A stretch of DNA of 41,535 nt from Rhodospirillaceae bacterium UBA6219. GTDB taxonomy: Bacteria; Pseudomonadota; Alphaproteobacteria; Rhodospirillales; Magnetospirillaceae. A model generated the notes under the pieces. The model was not told the origin of the DNA. It searched no databases and saw only the letters and a program-made list of their open reading frames with translations. The stretch is from positions 1 through 41,535 of the forward strand of contig DISD01000098.1 in assembly GCA_002435715.1 (NCBI GenBank). The letters are read 5' to 3'. Of this stretch, positions 8,996 through 16,524 are shown piece by piece (position 1 is the first letter of the stretch; every line of letters starts with the position of its first letter). Made by a program: the position numbers and the translations under genes.

Positions 8996-11062
8996 GTGAG
9001 CAAAGCCAGCACATCCTTTTTTCCGCGCTTTTCCTTTGATATCCCTGGTTTGGGGGAGATAGGAAAAGGATTGGCGTCCGCTTGGCATTCCGGCGATCTG
9101 CCTTTGCTGTCCGATCTGTCTATTCGCTTTCGTTTCGCCCTTTTGGTGGGCATGGCGATGGTGGGGGCGACATTCTTCGCCATTCTGTCCTATGTGGTGG
9201 ACGACCGGATCAACAGCTTGTTGGTGGCCCAGGACGAGTTCCGCCAATTGAACGATTTGGCTGGCGACGTGCGGGCCAAGGCCTCGGCGCTGCAAAATCA
9301 TGAAGAGCATTTCCTGCGTGAGCGGGACAAGGATTCCGCTCAGGCGTTCCACGACGACATGGCTTTTGTCGCCCAAGCTGTGGAAAAAATGGCCCGTATG
9401 CCGGGAGCCAGTGAAATCCACGGGCAATTGGAAACCCTGTCGCAGGGTTTCGGCAAAGTCTCTCAGCATTTTGATTCGGTGTACCAGCGCGCCGAAGTGC
9501 TGGGATTAAGCGCCTCTTCGGGGTTGCGTGGGCAATTGGCCAGCTCGGTCAAGGCGGTCGAGGACGAATTGAAGATGTGGCCCAATGCCGGGTCGCTGTT
9601 GCCGACCATGTTGCAGATGCGGCAAGCCGAAAAGAATTTCATGCTTTACGGCAAGGAAAGCTATGTGGGGGTCCACCGCAAGTTCTCCAACCAGTTTGAT
9701 TTCGAACTGGATGCTTCGGCTTTGCCCAATTCCACCCGTGACGATCTGCGCAAGCTGATGCAGGCCTATTCCTCCGACATGAACGCCTTTGCCGGTGGCA
9801 CCATGGCGTTGAATACCGATGTCGAAGCGCTGCGTCAGGAATTCCAGGCGGTGCGGCCGGTTCTGGCGCAAGTTTTCGCGCATGCTCGTGACGGCATGAA
9901 TCTGGTGATCAACCAGCAAGAAACCGCGCGTCGTCAGATGTCGCGTCTGATGATGGCGTTCAATATCGGGGCTTTGGGGCTGTTTTGCGCCGTGGCTCTG
10001 GTGCTGGCCCGCTCCATCACCCAGCCGGTACGGTTGATTGAACAGGCGATGGAGCGCTTGGCCGGCGGTGACCACAATGTGGTGGTGCCCGGCATCCGCC
10101 GGAAGGACGAGATTGGCGACATGGCCAAGGCGGTGGGGGTGTTCAAGGACAACGCCATTGCCATGGTTCGGCTGCAGCAAGAACAAGAAGCGATCCGCGC
10201 CGAGGCTGATGCGGTCAACCACCAGCGCATGCTGGCCTTGGCCGAGCATTTCGAACAAGCGGTCAAATCGGTGGCTGACGCCGTGGACAACAATGCCCAG
10301 GCCATTCGCGACACCGCTTTGCGCATGGTGACCGGCGGCCGCTCTGGCGACAATTCTTCGCTGTCGGTGGCCGAGGCGGCGGAACGTTCGCGCAATACCG
10401 TGGCTGCGGTGGCCGAAGCGGCCAGCGAATTGACGGACAGCGTCGCTGACATTTCCCTGCATGTGGAAACCACGTCACAAGTGGTGCGTCATGCGGTGAA
10501 CGAATTGGGCAACGCCAATGCCAAGGTCGGCGGGTTGTTGCAATTGGCCGGAAACATCGATCGCGTGGTCACGCTGATCGGCGACATCGCCGGACGCACC
10601 AACATGCTGGCTTTGAATGCCACCATCGAGGCGCAGCGCGCCGGCGACGCCGGCAAGGGCTTTGCCGTGGTCGCCGACGAGGTCAAGCATCTGGCTCAGA
10701 AGACCGCCGAATCCACCCGCGAAATCGCCGAGCAATTGGCCGCCATCCAAGCCGCAACCGCCGAAACCGTGGACGCCATCGGTGACGTCGGCCGTGCCAT
10801 CGAGAAGGTGGACGACATTTCGACGCAAGTGGCTGGTGCGGTGACCCGCCAGGCGGAAGTCACCGCCAAGATCGGTCGTTGCGTCGACGAGGTTACCGCC
10901 GGCACCCAGGATGTCACCGGCGGCGTGGTTCACGTCACCCAGTCGGCGGTGCGTTATTGCGGTGCGGCGGTACGGGTGAAATGGGCCGCCGACAATCTGG
11001 CCGGTCCGGCCGCCAACCTGAAACGCGAAGTGGACGGTTTCTTGCGCACCATCCGGGCTTGA
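8996..11062 (+). CDS. Transmembrane methyl-accepting chemotaxis protein
   Basis: A 688-aa chemoreceptor. About 45 cytoplasmic residues precede TM1 (about 46-67, FRFALLVGMAMVGATFFAIL); a long, all-helical periplasmic domain (about 70-315) resembles four-helix-bundle sensor modules; TM2 is at about 317-340 (NIGALGLFCAVALVLA), followed by HAMP (RSITQPVRLIEQAMERLAGG). The signalling tip is GRTNMLALNATIEAQRAGDAG at about residue 535-555, binding CheA/CheW. No CheR-docking pentapeptide is present at the C-terminus. The start codon is GTG at 8996, with GGAAG eight bases upstream. It follows the orphan solute-binding protein gene. The ligand is not known. Confidence 0.93.
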   Translation: MSKASTSFFPRFSFDIPGLGEIGKGLASAWHSGDLPLLSDLSIRFRFALLVGMAMVGATFFAILSYVVDDRINSLLVAQDEFRQLNDLAGDVRAKASALQNHEEHFLRERDKDSAQAFHDDMAFVAQAVEKMARMPGASEIHGQLETLSQGFGKVSQHFDSVYQRAEVLGLSASSGLRGQLASSVKAVEDELKMWPNAGSLLPTMLQMRQAEKNFMLYGKESYVGVHRKFSNQFDFELDASALPNSTRDDLRKLMQAYSSDMNAFAGGTMALNTDVEALRQEFQAVRPVLAQVFAHARDGMNLVINQQETARRQMSRLMMAFNIGALGLFCAVALVLARSITQPVRLIEQAMERLAGGDHNVVVPGIRRKDEIGDMAKAVGVFKDNAIAMVRLQQEQEAIRAEADAVNHQRMLALAEHFEQAVKSVADAVDNNAQAIRDTALRMVTGGRSGDNSSLSVAEAAERSRNTVAAVAEAASELTDSVADISLHVETTSQVVRHAVNELGNANAKVGGLLQLAGNIDRVVTLIGDIAGRTNMLALNATIEAQRAGDAGKGFAVVADEVKHLAQKTAESTREIAEQLAAIQAATAETVDAIGDVGRAIEKVDDISTQVAGAVTRQAEVTAKIGRCVDEVTAGTQDVTGGVVHVTQSAVRYCGAAVRVKWAADNLAGPAANLKREVDGFLRTIRA

Positions 11063-11254
11063 TCAGGTCAAGGCGACCAGCGCCAACAGACTGAGGATGG
11101 CCACTAATTGCAAGCTGACCCGCAGCTTCATCAAGGTGTTGGCGTGGCGCTTGTACCAAGGGCCGTTGACGGCGAAACCCAGCAATCCGGTGACCAGGAT
11201 TCCGGCCACCGCCACGGGTAAAATCACCATCAGGATCGAAGCGGCATTGTCCAT
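11063..11254 (-). CDS. HIG1-domain twin-transmembrane protein
   Basis: A 63-aa membrane protein with two helices (ILMVILPVAVAGILVTGLLGF and LQLVAILSLLALVALT) joined by the HIG1-type loop WYKRHANTLMKLRVSLQ. HIG1 proteins of alphaproteobacteria and mitochondria associate with cytochrome oxidase and tune respiration; that role is inferred from the family. The start is six bases past the MFS transporter stop, so the two are probably one operon, with this gene second. The 3' end abuts the stop of the chemoreceptor gene, with no space for a separate terminator. Confidence 0.82.
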   Translation of the reverse strand: MDNAASILMVILPVAVAGILVTGLLGFAVNGPWYKRHANTLMKLRVSLQLVAILSLLALVALT

Positions 11255-11260
11255 GCCCGC

Positions 11261-12463
11261 TTATATGGGGCGGGCCTCGCGCTTTGACCAGATCAGGATG
11301 GCGGCGCCGACTACAGCGGGCAGGGCGGACAGGGCATAGGTCAGAGTGTAGCTGCCGACCACGTCGTGCAGGGCGGCGAAGCACGGTGGCCCCACCAGGA
11401 CCCCGCCATAAGTGAAGAACAACGAGGCGCCGGTGACCCGGGGGATTTGCGCCGGTTCGGCGGCATGGGCCAGTTCGGCCAGATATACCCCGTTCCAGCC
11501 CAAGGCGGCGGCACCAAAAGGGAGCAAGATTGCAAACACCCAAAGCACCGGCCAATGGGGCGACAAGGTGCCGGTCAGCAGGGCCAGGCAGGCGGTGATC
11601 CCCCCCAGCCCCACCAATGTGGGTAAGCCGCCGAAGAAGCGATCGGCGGCAGAGCCGATGACGATACGGCCGACCACTCCGGAAACCTGTAAGGCCGACA
11701 ACAGGATTCCGGCTTGGACCAGTGACCAGGACAATTCGGTGACCAGCATGGTGACGGCGAAGCTGGACACCGATAATTGCACGGCGGCATAGGCGAAACC
11801 GGTCCAGGACAGGGCTTTCAAACGCGGATTGCGCCAGATCAGGGCCAGCCCCAGAAACGGGTTGCCGTTCAGACGGGCCTTGGGGTCGCGGTCGTCGTCC
11901 CAGGGACGACGGACCCATTCAAGAGCCAGGGCCAAGCCCAGGCAACTGATGACCACCGCCACCAGGGCCGCCGGCCAGTCCCAGGTCTGGGTCAGGCGCG
12001 GGGCGATCAGGCCGGCAATGGTGCCGCCCAGGGGGACGCCGGTCTGTTTCAGCGAAAAGACCAAATTCCGGCGTTTGGCACTGGTGGTCTTGGCCAACAA
12101 ATGCGACGCGGCGGGATTGGTCATGCCGTATCCCAAGCCGATCAGCAAGGCGGCCAGAACCGCCAGGGGCAAAGAACCCATGGCCATGGCCGCCGCTCCC
12201 AGGGCTGCAAGGGCCAGGCCGATCTGGGTCGAGCGCGTCGCCCCCAACCGGCGCACGGAATTGCCGCCAATCAGCGAGGTCACCATGGCGCCGCCATAGC
12301 CGAAACTGATCCACCAGCCGATCTTTGAAGCCGGCAGCGCCAATCCCTCGGCAATGGCCGGAGCGATGGCCGCCGGTGTCAGCATGGCCAGGGAAACCAG
12401 GGCTTGGGCGCCCGTGGTGATGGCCAAGACGGAAATATAGGTGGGAAGACGGGGGATCGACAT
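11261..12463 (-). CDS. Major facilitator superfamily transporter
   Basis: A 400-aa, highly hydrophobic protein with about twelve membrane helices in two halves of six. The signature between helices 2 and 3 reads GGNSVRRLGATRSTQIGLAL, a variant of the MFS GxLaDrxGrrxxl loop; the loop between helices 8 and 9 shows GRIVIGSAADRFFGGLPTLVG. The pattern is that of a small-molecule (sugar, cyanate or drug-type) exporter or importer; the substrate cannot be predicted. It is divergent from mobB across 87 bases, which must hold both promoters. The HIG1 gene follows closely downstream. Confidence 0.85.
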   Translation of the reverse strand: MSIPRLPTYISVLAITTGAQALVSLAMLTPAAIAPAIAEGLALPASKIGWWISFGYGGAMVTSLIGGNSVRRLGATRSTQIGLALAALGAAAMAMGSLPLAVLAALLIGLGYGMTNPAASHLLAKTTSAKRRNLVFSLKQTGVPLGGTIAGLIAPRLTQTWDWPAALVAVVISCLGLALALEWVRRPWDDDRDPKARLNGNPFLGLALIWRNPRLKALSWTGFAYAAVQLSVSSFAVTMLVTELSWSLVQAGILLSALQVSGVVGRIVIGSAADRFFGGLPTLVGLGGITACLALLTGTLSPHWPVLWVFAILLPFGAAALGWNGVYLAELAHAAEPAQIPRVTGASLFFTYGGVLVGPPCFAALHDVVGSYTLTYALSALPAVVGAAILIWSKREARPI

Positions 12464-12550
12464 GCCCTGTCATGCCTTCAACCGGTCCTTTTGGTCAAGA
12501 CTTGGCGACGCAAGACTGGATTGCGCCTGGGCCGACGCTATGATGGCGCC

Positions 12551-13054
12551 ATGGATATCTTTGGCATTTCCGGCTGGAGCGGCAGCGGCAAGACCACCCT
12601 GATCCGGGCTTTGATTCCGGTCTTTGCGGCACGCGGGTGCGTGGTCGGCACCCTTAAGCACAGCCACCATTCCTTGAATCTAGCCCCGGAAGGATATGTT
12701 CCGGGGGCGGTGGAAAGTCTGATCGCCGGCCCCGATCGCTTCGCCCTTGTGGGGGGCAGCCAGGAGGATCAGCTGGACAAGCTTCCCTTATTAGCTTCAC
12801 GAATGCTTGGTGTTGGGCTACTATTAGTAGAGGGTTTCAAATTTTATCACCATCCGCGATTGGAGGTCTGGAATTCCGCCCTCGGCAAACCAATGTTGGT
12901 GGAAACTGATCATAGGATTACCGCCTTGGTCAGTGACGCGGGGCGACCGCAAGGGTTGGATACAAGGGTCAGATGGTTTCATCGTGATGACCTGGGTGGT
13001 ATTGCCGGGTTTATCCAAAAAGCACGTCTATCATTGGATGAGGTTCGCGGTTAG
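12551..13054 (+). CDS. mobB: Molybdopterin-guanine dinucleotide biosynthesis protein MobB (diverged)
   Basis: A 167-aa P-loop GTPase that assists MobA in attaching GMP to molybdopterin. Walker A is GWSGSGKTTL at residues 8-17; the second motif (VVGTLKHSHHS) and the LLLVEGFKFYHHPRLEV segment match MobB. The region that normally reads DxPGKDS followed by a conserved arginine/alanine stretch is replaced here by LAPEGYVPGAVESLIAGPDR, so it is an unusual variant. Base composition of the last third is visibly more AT-rich than the surroundings. The start at 12551 fits the family N-terminus. Molybdenum cofactor gene moaC lies elsewhere in the window. Confidence 0.85.
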   Translation: MDIFGISGWSGSGKTTLIRALIPVFAARGCVVGTLKHSHHSLNLAPEGYVPGAVESLIAGPDRFALVGGSQEDQLDKLPLLASRMLGVGLLLVEGFKFYHHPRLEVWNSALGKPMLVETDHRITALVSDAGRPQGLDTRVRWFHRDDLGGIAGFIQKARLSLDEVRG

Positions 13055-13117
13055 GTTAGTCGTCTCAACCTTATTGTTTATTTGTCCACTGAAAGGAGTG
13101 GTTCAGCCATTTCAACT

Positions 13118-13146
13118 TTGACATATACTTTTGTTTGTGTATTTGA
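13118..13146 (+). promoter_or_regulatory. Possible sigma-70 promoter of the response-regulator gene
   Basis: In an AT-rich patch there is a consensus -35 (TTGACA at 13118-13123) and, 16-17 bases on, a weak -10 (TATTTG/ATTTGA). It lies about 130 bases before the response-regulator start, in a gap of 222 bases between mobB and that gene which otherwise shows nothing I can identify. Confidence 0.35.
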
Positions 13147-13276
13147 TCGCGGTTATATCTGCGCCATTTGTATGGAATGCGCTTCTTTTGGTTTGGGGGT
13201 GAAACGTATCTTGCCGGTTGTACTCCCGTGTGGCTAAGATGGCTGAGAGGCCAGATCAACGATAAGGTAGGCTGGG

Positions 13277-13903
13277 ATGAGGGTGCTTCTTGCCGACGAC
13301 CACGCTTTGTTTCGCGAAGGTGTGCGGCTCGTCCTGGAAAATCTTGTTGATGGACCTCTCGAGGTTATCGAGGCTGGCGACTTCGTTCAGGCCGTATCCG
13401 GGCTGCGGGCCGGGGGCGAGTTCGATGTGGGTTTGTGCGACCTGAACATGCCCGGCATGGACGGGTTCGACGGTATCGAAGCCATCTGCCGTGCCGCTCC
13501 CAACATGCATCTGGTGGTGATCTCGGCTTCCGAATCGCCCATGGACGTGCGCCGAGCCCTGGATGCCGGCGCGCAAGGCTATATCGCCAAGACGTCGTCC
13601 AGTCAGGCCATGCTGGAAGCCATCCGTCAGGTTCTGTCGGGTGAAACCTATCTGAGCCCCAAGTTGGAAGTCGCCACGGCTGATGGGGCCAATGGCGGCC
13701 GTGACCAGGCCCGCAATGCGTTGACCCCGCGTCAGCGGGACGTGCTGGCCATGCTGCGTCAGGGCAAAAGCAACAAGGAAATCGCTCGTGACCTGAATCT
13801 GGCCGAAATCACGGTCAAGCTTCACGTCACCGCCATTTTGCGAGCCCTGGGGGTGGAAAACCGCACCCAGGCGGCGATCCTGGCGGCCAAGATCGGTTAT
13901 TGA
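13277..13903 (+). CDS. NarL/FixJ-type (LuxR-family) response regulator, orphan
   Basis: A 208-aa two-domain regulator. The receiver domain (1-120) has the acidic pair D7/D8, phospho-acceptor D55 in LCDLNMPGMDG, the switch serine S83 and the conserved lysine K105 in GYIAK. The C-terminal LuxR helix-turn-helix is complete: LTPRQRDVLAMLRQGKSNKE, then IARDLNLAEITVKLHVTAIL. A ribosome-binding site (AAGGTAGG) precedes the ATG. No histidine kinase gene is next to it, so its partner is elsewhere. The downstream small lipoprotein is on the same strand, with a 71-base gap. Confidence 0.92.
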   Translation: MRVLLADDHALFREGVRLVLENLVDGPLEVIEAGDFVQAVSGLRAGGEFDVGLCDLNMPGMDGFDGIEAICRAAPNMHLVVISASESPMDVRRALDAGAQGYIAKTSSSQAMLEAIRQVLSGETYLSPKLEVATADGANGGRDQARNALTPRQRDVLAMLRQGKSNKEIARDLNLAEITVKLHVTAILRALGVENRTQAAILAAKIGY

Positions 13904-13974
13904 CCCGGAACGGGCTTGCCAAGACGTCGCCAGAGCGTTAGGCAGGATCGGTGAATTCATTCAGGGGAAATGAC

Positions 13975-14268
13975 ATGAGGCTCGCCGTCCTTGCCGCTGC
14001 CGCCGTTGTTGTCTTGGCGGGCTGTACTTCCGATCCCTATCCGTTGGTGCCGGTGACCCAAGAAGGACCGGCCAGCTATGTGTGCTATTCCAGCATGATC
14101 TCGACGCCGGAAGAAGTGCGCGCTATCGCCGAAAACCAGTGCCGCCGCTATGGCTATGGGGTTTCCGGGCTGATCGGCCAAAGCTGGGCCCCGGGTCGCT
14201 GTGGTATGCTGACCCCCAGCGTCGCCGCTTTTCAATGTGGCTCGTCCTTCGGTTATTACGGCCGCTAA
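13975..14268 (+). CDS. Small lipoprotein of unknown function
   Basis: A 97-aa exported lipoprotein. The signal peptide RLAVLAAAAVVVLAGC ends in the lipobox LAGC with the lipidated cysteine at residue 17. The mature part has several cysteines (VCYSS, ENQCRRYGYG, GRCGML, FQCGS), which could form two disulfides in the periplasm. The start at 13975 is chosen for AGGGGA six bases upstream; an earlier in-frame GTG at 13951 would put polar residues before the signal. A strong terminator follows directly. No function can be assigned. Confidence 0.8.
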   Translation: MRLAVLAAAAVVVLAGCTSDPYPLVPVTQEGPASYVCYSSMISTPEEVRAIAENQCRRYGYGVSGLIGQSWAPGRCGMLTPSVAAFQCGSSFGYYGR

Positions 14269-14287
14269 GCCCCCCGGCGACAAAAGA

Positions 14288-14322
14288 AAAGCCCCGCAAT
14301 TTCTTGCGGGGCTTTATTTTTT
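14288..14322. terminator. Bidirectional rho-independent terminator
   Basis: A perfect 12-bp stem (AAAGCCCCGCAA at 14288-14299 and its complement at 14304-14315) with a 4-base loop, followed by ATTTTTT. A-runs on the left side make it usable on both strands, so it ends both the lipoprotein gene (plus) and the convergent Tim44-like gene (minus), whose stop overlaps its edge. Confidence 0.93.
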
Positions 14323-15286
14323 ACATCTGCTCGATGGCCGACAGAACCCAGGTTCCACCCGTACCGCGGACGAAGGTCCAGGCCTCGGTGGCTTCCACCG
14401 GGTGACGGGGATCGCCTTCCACCACCGCGTTGTCGGTCAGGCGTACCATGTAGTCCCGCGCCGAGAAGGTGATGATGGCGGTGGCGTAATCCATGCCGTT
14501 CTCGCGCCAGGTTTCGCTGATTTCGCCTTTCAACAGCGACACGTCCTCGACCACGTTCCGCAAGCCGTTGGCTTGATCCCGGGCCAAATCCTCACCGATC
14601 CAACCGGCTACTTCCGGGGTGACGAGCTGGCGCAAGGCCACCGGGTTGCCGTCGCTCCAGGCTTTCTGCACCCCTTCGATGATGCGGCCGAACTGGGCTT
14701 GGTCGTCCTCGCTGACTTCGAATTCCTTGGCCACGCGTTGGGCCGAGCCCCCCATGCTGTCCTGGGACATCTCGCGCTGGTGCGCATGGGCGTGCGACTG
14801 ACTGCCCACCGGCTGGGCGTTGCGCCGGAACAGGCGCATGGCCATGTAGATCAAGCCGCCGATCAGGGCGATCTGCAACAGCGTGCCGAACATGGACGCC
14901 ATGGGGGCGGCGTCCGAGGCGGCGGCCATGGCGGAATTGCTGCCGAACAGCATGGAACCGATGCCGGCGCCGATCAGGCCGCCCATGATGCCGCCCATGA
15001 TGGGATTGCGTTGGAAAAAGCCCCCTTGCGCCGCCATTGCGGGCGCAGCGGCCGCCGGAGCGGCGGGGCGCATTGCGTTGGGGTTGTACATGGGTTGGCT
15101 GGCCCCTGGCTGGGTCAGGCTGGGCTGGGGAGCCGGGGTGATGGAGCGCTCGATGGGGCGGTCGAAGGTGCGCGAGCCGCGCGACCCCAGGCTGCCGCTC
15201 TTGCCGGCCCGTGCCCAGGCTTCGGCCGACAGCGACAACGCCAACAAGACGACCAGCAGGCCGGAAAGGATGCGATGACGGTTCAT
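14321..15286 (-). CDS. Tim44-like domain protein
   Basis: A 321-aa protein. It starts with a signal peptide or membrane anchor (ILSGLLVVLLALSLSAEAWA), then a Pro/Ala/Gln-rich linker, a glycine-rich hydrophobic segment (GGIMGGLIGAGIGSMLFG), a second hydrophobic helix (LLQIALIGGLIYMAMRLF) and a C-terminal Tim44-like domain (about residues 180-320, with AWSDGNPVALRQLVTPEV and WTFVRGTGGTWVLSAIEQ). Alphaproteobacterial Tim44-like proteins are relatives of the mitochondrial import subunit; their bacterial role is not settled, but an envelope location is likely. AGGGAAC lies before the ATG at 15286. Confidence 0.85.
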   Translation of the reverse strand: MNRHRILSGLLVVLLALSLSAEAWARAGKSGSLGSRGSRTFDRPIERSITPAPQPSLTQPGASQPMYNPNAMRPAAPAAAAPAMAAQGGFFQRNPIMGGIMGGLIGAGIGSMLFGSNSAMAAASDAAPMASMFGTLLQIALIGGLIYMAMRLFRRNAQPVGSQSHAHAHQREMSQDSMGGSAQRVAKEFEVSEDDQAQFGRIIEGVQKAWSDGNPVALRQLVTPEVAGWIGEDLARDQANGLRNVVEDVSLLKGEISETWRENGMDYATAIITFSARDYMVRLTDNAVVEGDPRHPVEATEAWTFVRGTGGTWVLSAIEQM

Positions 15287-15308
15287 GTTCCCTAACCCTA
15301 AAACAATG

Positions 15309-15339
15309 AAGGCGGAGCCTATGTAGGTTCCGCCTTCAG
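15309..15339 (-). terminator. Hairpin downstream of prfB
   Basis: Stem of about 13 bp (15309-15321 with 15327-15339, one G-T wobble) around a short loop, between the prfB stop and the Tim44-like gene. Read on the minus strand it is followed by TCATTGTTTT, a weak U-tract, so it is a probable terminator of prfB. Confidence 0.6.
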
Positions 15340-15360
15340 CGTTTCAAATGGGAAAATCTG

Positions 15361-16479
15361 TCAGGCGTCGGCTTCGTCCGAACCCTTGATGCGGCTGGCC
15401 AGGGACGCCGCCATGAACATGTCCAGATCACCGTCCAAAACCGCCTGGGTGTCAGAGGTTTCCACGTTGGTGCGCAGATCCTTGATCATCTGATAGGGTT
15501 GCAGCACATAGGAACGGATTTGGTGGCCCCAACCGATGTCGGTCTTGGTGTCTTCCAGCGCCTGGGCGGCGGCTTCGCGCTTTTGCAACTCGGCCTCGTA
15601 CATGCGGGCGCGCAGCATTTCCCAAGCCCGGGCCCGGTTCTGGTGCTGGGATCGTTCGGTCTGGCAGGCCACCACGATGTTGGTGGGGATATGGGTGATA
15701 CGCACCGCCGAATCGGTCTTGTTGATGTGCTGTCCGCCAGCACCCGAGGCGCGATAGGTGTCGATGCGGCAATCGCCTTCGTTGATCTGAATGTCGATGG
15801 TGTCGTCCACCTGGGGATAGACCCACACCGAGGCGAAGCTGGTCTGACGCCGGGCGTTGCTGTCGAAGGGCGAAATGCGCACCAGACGGTGCACGCCGGC
15901 TTCGGTTTTCAGCCAGCCATAGGCGTTGTGGCCGACCACCTTCATGGTCACCGACTTGATGCCGGCGGCTTCGCCGGGGGTTTCTTCCACCAGTTCGACC
16001 TTGTAGCCGTGCTGTTCAGCCCAACGGAAATACATGCGCTGCATCATTTCGGCCCAGTCCTGGGCTTCGGTGCCGCCGGCGCCGGCATTGATTTCAATGT
16101 AGCAATCGTTGGAATCGGCCTCGCCCGACAGCAAGGTTTCCAGCTCCAGCTTGCCGGCCACATCCTTCAGTGCCCGCAACTGGGTTTCGGCATCGGCGGC
16201 GACATCGGTATCGTCTTCCATCTCGGCCAACTCGATCAGGCCCAGAAGGTCGTCCATTTCGGTTTCCAGCTTGCGACAGCCGCTGATCTGGGAATCCAAT
16301 TGGGTGCGTTCGCGCATCAGCTTTTGCGCTTTGTCGCCGTCGTTCCACAAATTGGGATCCTCGGCGTGGGCGTTCAGCTCGTCCAGACGCATCAAGGCGG
16401 CATCCCAGTTCAGATGACGCTTCAGCAGGGCGACGGATTTACGGATGTCGGCGGCCAGCGCTTCGATTTCGGCGCGCAA
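15361..16479 (-). CDS. prfB: Peptide chain release factor 2
   Basis: Recognises UGA and UAA stop codons and triggers peptide release in the ribosome. The 372-aa protein has the SPF recognition tripeptide (RISPFDSNARRQTS) and the catalytic GGQ loop (GAGGQHINKTDSAVRITH). The reading frame is continuous: the in-frame UGA and frameshift site of enterobacterial prfB is absent. The start codon appears to be TTG at 16479, with AGAGGA about eight bases upstream; no ATG fits the family N-terminus. It lies 45 bases after the PBP1A gene on the same strand and is probably cotranscribed with it. Confidence 0.96.
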   Translation of the reverse strand: MRAEIEALAADIRKSVALLKRHLNWDAALMRLDELNAHAEDPNLWNDGDKAQKLMRERTQLDSQISGCRKLETEMDDLLGLIELAEMEDDTDVAADAETQLRALKDVAGKLELETLLSGEADSNDCYIEINAGAGGTEAQDWAEMMQRMYFRWAEQHGYKVELVEETPGEAAGIKSVTMKVVGHNAYGWLKTEAGVHRLVRISPFDSNARRQTSFASVWVYPQVDDTIDIQINEGDCRIDTYRASGAGGQHINKTDSAVRITHIPTNIVVACQTERSQHQNRARAWEMLRARMYEAELQKREAAAQALEDTKTDIGWGHQIRSYVLQPYQMIKDLRTNVETSDTQAVLDGDLDMFMAASLASRIKGSDEADA

Positions 16480-16524
16480 GGGCGGATTCCTCTCGGGTCT
16501 TGGGTCAAGCGGGCATTTTTACTG

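Noticed and set aside
13071..13350. Short frames (about 60 codons) on both strands between mobB and the response regulator
   Set aside because: AT-rich gap with random-looking products; one runs into the response-regulator gene in a wrong frame.
16480..16500. Possible remnant of the RF2 frameshift site (CTTGAC) before prfB
   Set aside because: There is no UGA in the needed position and no reading frame of useful length before it.
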